NCBI GenBank assembly: GCA_963969345.1
Contig: CAXAKE010000005.1
Coordinates: 1-11,602, forward strand
Source of the DNA: Turbatrix aceti
Taxonomy: Eukaryota > Nematoda > Chromadorea > Rhabditida > Panagrolaimidae
Direction of reading: 5' to 3'
Length of the DNA: 11,602 bases
Positions 7,331-11,602 of the stretch are shown piece by piece. The stretch's first letter is position 1, and each line of letters starts with the position of its first letter. Both the position numbers and the translations under genes were made by a program. Below the pieces are notes generated by a model, which was not told where the DNA came from, searched no databases, and worked only from the letters and a program-made list of their open reading frames with translations.

Positions 7331-7687
7331 CAATGATTTGATTTAACCGATCAGATTTCTCAAAGTCAGGTTCGCAAAGTCAGGTTCGCCAAGAAGACAG
7401 CAACGGACAACTGGGCAACCCGCCTAAGCCACTGGAAGCCGCAAGACCAGCCAGTGCCTCCGACCGCGCCAAAGAACAAGCGTCCGCCAGGCCACCCTCC
7501 GAGGCGATGGACCGACGACTTTGCGGCCTTCCAGAACGCTCCTGCTAAGGACTACGACGTGACGCAGGTAGCTACGATTGACGGCGCCCTCTTCGTGCAA
7601 TCTCGATACTCATCACTGTCTCTTTAATTTTGTAATGAGTAATTATGCACGAGTAAGAGTAATAAAGTAAAGTAAAGTAAAAAGTAA
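7331..7687 (+). mobile_element. 5'-truncated LINE 3' end, RTE-like
   Basis: 357 bp between exact 15-bp duplications. A frame from about 7352 to the TAA at 7625-7627 reads ...DNWATRLSHWKP... and then RPPGHPPRRWTDDF. This is the layout of the extreme C-terminus of RTE-type non-LTR retrotransposon proteins (W-x-x-R, then GRPP-x-RW-x-D). The stop is followed by a short 3' stretch and a tail of AGTAA/AATAAAGTAAAG repeats that abuts the second duplication. Long target duplications, 5' truncation and a simple-repeat tail are all expected of target-primed reverse transcription. Near the 5' end CAAAGTCAGGTTCGC is partly doubled. The fragment is dead. Confidence 0.85.
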
Positions 7688-7702
7688 AGTAGTAAAACAC
7701 AA
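7688..7702. repeat. 15-bp target duplication of the LINE, right copy
   Basis: Second copy of AGTAGTAAAACACAA. After it the sequence continues as in the left arm (CTGCGTACTAATTCAT). Confidence 0.93.
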
Positions 7703-8301
7703 CTGCGTACTAATTCATAATTTTGTGTACATTTGTTAAAAACAAATAAAATCAATGATAGATGTTTTTTTGAATAGAAGTTAAGACGCACTCTGCGACA
7801 GGATTTAGGACGAAGGACACAGCATTTTTACAACTTCAAATGTTAAAAGTCAGAATTGTAGGCATCCATGAGGAGGGTCGAAATCCAAAATATTAGATTT
7901 TTTGACAACCAGATTCTGGAGATTTGGCTTCTGAAAGTTTCTAACCTCCATTTTACAACTCGGTCAGTTGAAATCATAAAGCTCTGAAAAGTTTCTTAGG
8001 GGGTTTTTTTGGGACGAGAAATCGAGTGACGTACTCAGATTTTTTAAAAAACAGCTGCATCGGTGCGTACTGGGGTTGCTCTGTTTTTGAATTGGTCGTC
8101 ATATCAATACGAAGAGAGCTGAATCGGTTCTGAAAAGCCTATTTTGTAGCAAATTTTTTTCTCTATCCTCTGATCTATTTGAAAAAAAAATACCACTCCA
8201 CCAATTATTTCTAAAATAATTTTGAAACACGCGTGTTGAAAACAAAAGCAGACGCAAATGTCGTGCGCGCAACGTGTGAGCAGCTAGCACCGCTGCCGCG
8301 C

Positions 8302-8387
8302 ACGCTTTGACTGCTAAAATTTTTCCCGCGCTTTTCGGCCTACAACTTTTTGGCCATGAGACCCGTCGATTTGTTCTTGTATGTTTC
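8302..8387. other. loop of the foldback element
   Basis: This is the only part of the foldback not repeated in inverted form. It contains no gene. GC-rich blocks (GCCGCGC and GCGCGGC) flank it on the arm side. Confidence 0.7.
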
Positions 8388-8628
8388 GCGCGGCAGCGGT
8401 GCTAGCTGCTCACACGTTGCGCGCACGACATTTGCGTCTGCTTTTGTTTTCAACGCGCGTGTTTCAAAATTATTTTAAAAATAATTGGTGGAGTGGTATT
8501 TTTTTTTCAAATAGATCAGAGGATAGAGAAAAAAATTTGCTACAAGATAGGCTTTTCAGAACTGATTCAGCTCTCTTCGTATTGATATGACGACCAATTA
8601 AAAAACAACGCAACCCCGGTGCGTACTG

Positions 8629-8633
8629 ATGCA
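8629..8633. repeat. 5-bp target duplication of the LTR element (ATGCA), left
   Basis: ATGCA directly precedes the LTR and recurs at 11303-11307 after the second LTR. The mirrored arm at about 8052-8060 has a single GATGCAGCTG (reversed), so the joined arm reads through without a gap. Confidence 0.93.
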
Positions 8634-8809
8634 TGTCGCGAACGCGAGGCATCATGCCGATTCCCACTCGCATTTGCATATCACTTCTCTTTTTCTCTTC
8701 CCTATCTCCGGGCCGTCAGTCGGCCGGAGTTTTGTCCCTCTGTGTACTCTGGAATAAATTGTGCTTGTATCTTGCGACTCTTGACACCCAGTGGATACCT
8801 GCCCCCACA
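8634..8809 (+). repeat. left LTR (176 bp)
   Basis: Starts TGTCGCG and ends CCCCACA. It holds AATAAA at 8753-8758 and an ATTTGCATAT octamer-like word near 8672. It is identical by eye to 11127-11302. Short frames over it repeat in both LTRs and are not genes. Confidence 0.93.
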
Positions 8810-8810
8810 T

Positions 8811-8830
8811 TTGGTGCATCGGCCATCTCG
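8811..8830 (+). promoter_or_regulatory. candidate tRNA primer-binding site
   Basis: TGGTGCATCGGCCATC begins three bases after the left LTR. A TGG start close to the LTR is the usual form of a primer-binding site, as it pairs with the CCA end of a tRNA. The primer tRNA was not identified. Confidence 0.45.
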
Positions 8831-9193
8831 GTACGGTCACCCGCAGGCGCCGAGAATCTACCACTGAACCGACCCTACCGTTTCCGTCGTCACATCGCGA
8901 CCACCTTCGCCCGAGCACTGGCAAGCGAGGGTGTAATCTGGAAGAAAGGTTGGCCGATTTCGTAAGCACGGGCATCGATGTTCCCGCTTTATTTTGTATT
9001 TTAAACTTCTTTTTCGTTTTTTGGCGTTCACTTTCTGTAGTAACGTTTTACTTCTCTTCTGCGCGTATTTTGTTGGCGCTCATTTTTTCAATTTTATTTT
9101 GGTCCTTGGTACCACTTTTTCCGGTCACTTGTACCGTTTCATTTTTCTTCTTTTACACTTTTCTTTTTTTTACACAAAACTCCATTTTTTATC
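8831..9193 (+). other. leader of the LTR element
   Basis: No gene is seen. 8831-8985 is of balanced composition; 8986-9190 is a long T-rich tract leading to TTATCATG at the start of the gag-like frame. A weak donor (TTTCGTAAGC) lies at about 8958-8967. Open frames here are low-complexity runs of F, L and S and not convincing. Confidence 0.5.
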
Positions 9194-11011
9194 ATGACGC
9201 TAACAGAAACAGAGCTGCGTCAAAAACTAATAAACAAGCAATTGCAACTATTGCGTTTCCACATGCGAGATTTAGGCATACTTCTAGAGTTAATACCGCA
9301 AGCGCTTAGCACCATACCCATAGATCAGTCCTTAGTCCGAATACGATGCAAGGACGCGCAGGATGTGATTAGGCAAGCCGAAAAGTGCAAGGAAGAAGTG
9401 CGCGAGCGACTACTCGAATACCGCGAGTCTGACTATGACACGGTAGAACAAAAAGTATTCGGAGCACTTTATGATTACAGCATGGCACGCGGGCGATTAG
9501 AAGTTTTTATAAACCGCGGTAGAGCAGTAGCGGCCGTCCAGCAGGCGCGTGAACCATCAATAGCTAACTCAGTACGCAATCCTTCAATCCAATCCCCAAG
9601 CGCGCGTTCAGTAGGCCATCCAGAGCGCAAACTTTCGGTCACACAACCAGCGAGCAAGGTTTCTGTTGGTCATCAGGCGCACAAACTTTCCGCAGTACAA
9701 CGCACTTCAGTAGTCATTCCAGTCGCACAACCAGCGAGCAAGGCTTCAATAGGTATTCAAAAGCGCGTGCTTCCAAATGTTGGCTCCGGACGCACAAGTT
9801 TACTACCCGTCCAGGTACGCGAGGTAGCAATCAGTCAGCAGACGCATCAGTCTTCAGATTCCGTTTTCGTGGTTCTGTCGAAACCCAAATTTTCCGAATC
9901 GCAGGCTAGTACGGACGTCCACCAGTCGCGATCTTCACAAGGTCTTACCGACGTTAGCCGAGTAATTCCCAAAATTGAATCAGACGCGCAAAACAAATTT
10001 TATAGTAACACGGCTAACAATACCACAGCCGTTTCGGTAAAGGCTGTCAAACTGCCACCGGACAAACACGACATCTCTTCCGTACAGAAAGTCTGGGAGT
10101 TTTCCGAAAAACATGGCGAGCTAGGCATCAATGTTGAAGCACCAAAACGGCCTAAGCCAATATGTCTGCGCAACGATCCACGAGATCCAGAAAAACGCAC
10201 GGGTTTGGACAAAACAAACAGGGACGAATTCAGTATTTTTCCACCTGTTGCTAAATTACCTCGTGCCGCAAAAAAGCGTAAAAAATCCTTTCCCCAGTTT
10301 ACGGACCCAACTAATCCGAAGGCACGCATCCGAGCGTCGCTGTGCGTGGCCCGACGTAAGCAGTTTCAAGGTCTATCAACATCGGTTTCTACGGCATCAC
10401 ACATCAATCAAATATTCCGTTACTTCTACACAAAACGTCAACTCTCGCTAGTTCCGAAGATTCGTACGATATTTTTCGCTATCCAGCAACATCAGTCGAT
10501 CGTAAAGCTTCAACGTCAGATCCGTTGGTTTCTTATAACTGTTTCTTGCCCTTCTTTCCCCTTCCTCATACTGCCCAGAGAGATCCTCATTGCAATTGTT
10601 TTCTTGTCTTCCAAACCCTTTCCCCCCTCATCCCCCAACAGGTACAGGAGCGTGGTAGGGTGCCATACGGTTGATAAAACGTACTGGCAAGGCAGAAAGT
10701 TTGAGCGACTCATCGCCTTTACCAAACAGGCTCTCGTCAAGAAGTTTGGTAGGAGGCACACCACGATCCTCCGGAAAGCCCTGGCAACTCATCCAGGCAT
10801 CAACCATTTGATCCCCCACCCGCCTGGCCGCGGCGCCCAAGGGCCGGTCCTGAAGACGGACCAGCAGCACATGCATCGTGCGAGGCCTTCCCCTGGTCGA
10901 CTCAAACATGGACCAGAGCAACTCACTAATCTCGAGACTGGCAATCTCACGGCGCAACGCTCGTCGAAGAGCAGACGAATCCGCAAGATGTTAGCTCCTG
11001 CTGGAGGCTAA
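9194..11011 (+). CDS. gag-like protein of the LTR element, possible gag-pol tail fusion
   Basis: One open frame of 605 codons, beginning at the first good ATG after the leader. Residues 1-120 are helical and charged, with Leu and Ile heptad-like spacing (MTLTETELRQKL..., RLLEYRESDYDTVEQ), as in the N-terminal part of many retrotransposon Gag proteins. Residues about 121-270 are Ser/Ala/Val/Gln-rich and contain degenerate repeats (TQPASKVSVGHQ and AQPASKASIGIQ). Residues about 355-395 are very basic (AAKKRKKSF). No CCHC zinc knuckle is present. Residues about 445-485 are translated from a pyrimidine-rich tract ending CCCCAACAG (about 10632-10640) that looks like an intron end. The last 110 residues, ending NLETGN...SKSRRIRKML, loosely recall the C-terminal tail of BEL/Pao polyproteins, which would mean an internal deletion removed protease to integrase. 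That last point is weak. Confidence 0.6.
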   Translation: MTLTETELRQKLINKQLQLLRFHMRDLGILLELIPQALSTIPIDQSLVRIRCKDAQDVIRQAEKCKEEVRERLLEYRESDYDTVEQKVFGALYDYSMARGRLEVFINRGRAVAAVQQAREPSIANSVRNPSIQSPSARSVGHPERKLSVTQPASKVSVGHQAHKLSAVQRTSVVIPVAQPASKASIGIQKRVLPNVGSGRTSLLPVQVREVAISQQTHQSSDSVFVVLSKPKFSESQASTDVHQSRSSQGLTDVSRVIPKIESDAQNKFYSNTANNTTAVSVKAVKLPPDKHDISSVQKVWEFSEKHGELGINVEAPKRPKPICLRNDPRDPEKRTGLDKTNRDEFSIFPPVAKLPRAAKKRKKSFPQFTDPTNPKARIRASLCVARRKQFQGLSTSVSTASHINQIFRYFYTKRQLSLVPKIRTIFFAIQQHQSIVKLQRQIRWFLITVSCPSFPFLILPREILIAIVFLSSKPFPPSSPNRYRSVVGCHTVDKTYWQGRKFERLIAFTKQALVKKFGRRHTTILRKALATHPGINHLIPHPPGRGAQGPVLKTDQQHMHRARPSPGRLKHGPEQLTNLETGNLTAQRSSKSRRIRKMLAPAGG

Positions 11012-11126
11012 ACCAGGGCGTCGAAATCTTCCGCTTTTGGTCATCATCACGTTTCCTAATCCCTGTTCCCTCTTTGATTGTACTCCCGTCTTTCTCGTCT
11101 TTTTGCCCCTTGTGCCCTGGCCCCAG
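11012..11126 (+). other. 3' untranslated stretch before the right LTR
   Basis: It holds no gene. It is pyrimidine-rich on the plus strand and has no polypurine tract next to the LTR, where one would be expected for an element of this orientation. Confidence 0.5.
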
Positions 11127-11302
11127 TGTCGCGAACGCGAGGCATCATGCCGATTCCCACTCGCATTTGCATATCACTTCTCTTTTTCTCTTCCCTATCT
11201 CCGGGCCGTCAGTCGGCCGGAGTTTTGTCCCTCTGTGTACTCTGGAATAAATTGTGCTTGTATCTTGCGACTCTTGACACCCAGTGGATACCTGCCCCCA
11301 CA
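11127..11302 (+). repeat. right LTR (176 bp)
   Basis: Identical by eye to 8634-8809. Its AATAAA at 11246-11251 would serve as the poly(A) signal of the element's transcript. Confidence 0.93.
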
Positions 11303-11307
11303 ATGCA
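11303..11307. repeat. 5-bp target duplication of the LTR element (ATGCA), right
   Basis: Follows the right LTR directly. From 11308 the foldback right arm resumes (GCTGTTTTTTAAAAAATCTG), complementary to the left arm at about 8034-8053. Confidence 0.93.
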
Positions 11308-11602
11308 GCTGTTTTTTAAAAAATCTGAGTACGTCACTCGATTTCTCGTCCCAAAAAACCCCCCTAAGAAACTTTTCAGAGCTTTATGATTTCAACTGAC
11401 CGAGTTGTAAAATGGAGGTTAGAAACTTTCAGAAGCCAAATCTCCAGAATCTGGTTGTCAAAAAATCTAATATTTTGGATTTCGACCCTCCTCATGGATG
11501 CCTACAATTCTGACTTTTAACATTTTAAGTTGTAAAAATGCTGTGTCCTCGCCTCCCCCTTGTCCCTAAATCCTGTCGCAGAGTGCGTCTTAAGATTAAG
11601 AA

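Larger units (their letters stand above)
8634..11302 (+). mobile_element. short LTR retrotransposon, gag-like only, nested in the foldback
   Basis: 2669 bp: two 176-bp LTRs, a 383-base leader with a primer-site candidate, one 605-codon frame and a short 3' stretch. The LTRs look identical base for base, so insertion is recent. The 5-bp duplication fits Ty3/gypsy or BEL/Pao elements. No aspartic protease, YxDD reverse transcriptase, RNase H or integrase core can be found in any frame of the 2.3-kb interior, so it would depend on another element for copying. Just before the right LTR there is no purine run; the sequence there is pyrimidine-rich (TCTTTCTCGTC, CCCCTTG), which is odd for plus-strand priming. 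Confidence 0.9.
7781..11593. mobile_element. foldback element with long inverted arms and TTAA ends, split by an LTR retrotransposon
   Basis: The left arm is 7781-8301. The right arm is 8388-8633 continued at 11308-11593, with an 86-base loop at 8302-8387. Both outer ends read TTAAGACGCACTCTGCGACA inward, so TTAA is either the terminal part of the arms or a TTAA target duplication as made by piggyBac-type elements. The arms match at most positions, including ACGTCACTCGATTTCTCGTC, the block around GCGCGGCAGCGGTGCTAGCT, and the outermost 20 bases. Without the LTR insertion the element is about 1.14 kb. No protein is encoded; open frames in the arms occur in mirrored pairs and are structural shadows. 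A whole inverted repeat of this size would fold into a long hairpin if transcribed. Confidence 0.88.

Noticed and set aside
8099..8590. Paired frames encoding MLAAHTLRARHLRLLLFS-type peptides on opposite strands
   Set aside because: They are the same foldback arm read twice. The peptide is a by-product of the inverted repeat, with no sign of coding.
8619..8975. Several frames over the left LTR, and their repeats at 11037-11399
   Set aside because: Same LTR sequence in two places. The frames end arbitrarily in different flanks.
10628..10986. Minus-strand frames of 65-109 codons over the 3' part of the LTR element
   Set aside because: GC-richer composition opens frames on both strands. The plus frame is continuous with the long gag-like frame, and the minus frames show no motif.

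Overview
The window looks like AT-rich animal DNA, most probably from a nematode. Genes are split by short GT-AG introns (50, 54 and 67 bases), there are AATAAA poly(A) signals, and the mobile elements are eukaryotic: a LINE tail, an LTR retrotransposon, a foldback element and a terminal-inverted-repeat DNA transposon. The nematode assignment rests on overall style, not on a gene I can name. Nothing bacterial (operons, Shine-Dalgarno sites, CRISPR) is present.

Layout. Positions about 471-3806 and 5068-7330 are the two arms of a large, interrupted inverted duplication (weaker matches run out to about 91 and 7770). Each arm carries one copy of a 3- to 4-exon gene of unrecognised family, transcribed outward: left copy 630-3447 on the minus strand, right copy 5812-7176 on the plus strand. 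The two predicted proteins differ at about 18 of 298 residues. Between the arms lies one single-copy gene (4165-5398, plus). It has a possible ubiquitin/PB1-like N-terminus, a helical domain resembling an uncharacterised metazoan domain, and a basic tail. Its second-last exon has a 54-bp mirror copy in the left arm, so the ancestral unit was probably this gene followed by the duplicated gene. Left of the left copy is a second, diverged version of its last exon (242-457), which may be an alternative terminal exon.

The duplicated arms act as natural empty sites for each other and allow insertions to be called to the base. (1) 1148-2603 is a 1456-bp DNA transposon with imperfect terminal inverted repeats and an exact 8-bp target duplication. 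It is packed with AGTTCCCC/GGGGAACT words and sits inside an intron of the left gene. (2) 7331-7687 is a 5'-truncated LINE 3' end (RTE-like C-terminus and an AGTAA-type tail) with an exact 15-bp target duplication. (3) 7781-11593 is a foldback element with arms of about 520 and 530 bp, an 86-bp loop and TTAA at both ends. (4) 8634-11302 is an LTR retrotransposon nested in the right foldback arm. It has two identical 176-bp LTRs, an ATGCA target duplication and one 605-codon gag-like frame, but no reverse transcriptase or integrase core that I can recognise.

The genes show no visible joint pathway. What links them is structure: a palindromic gene duplication, partly homogenised, that has collected nested insertions.
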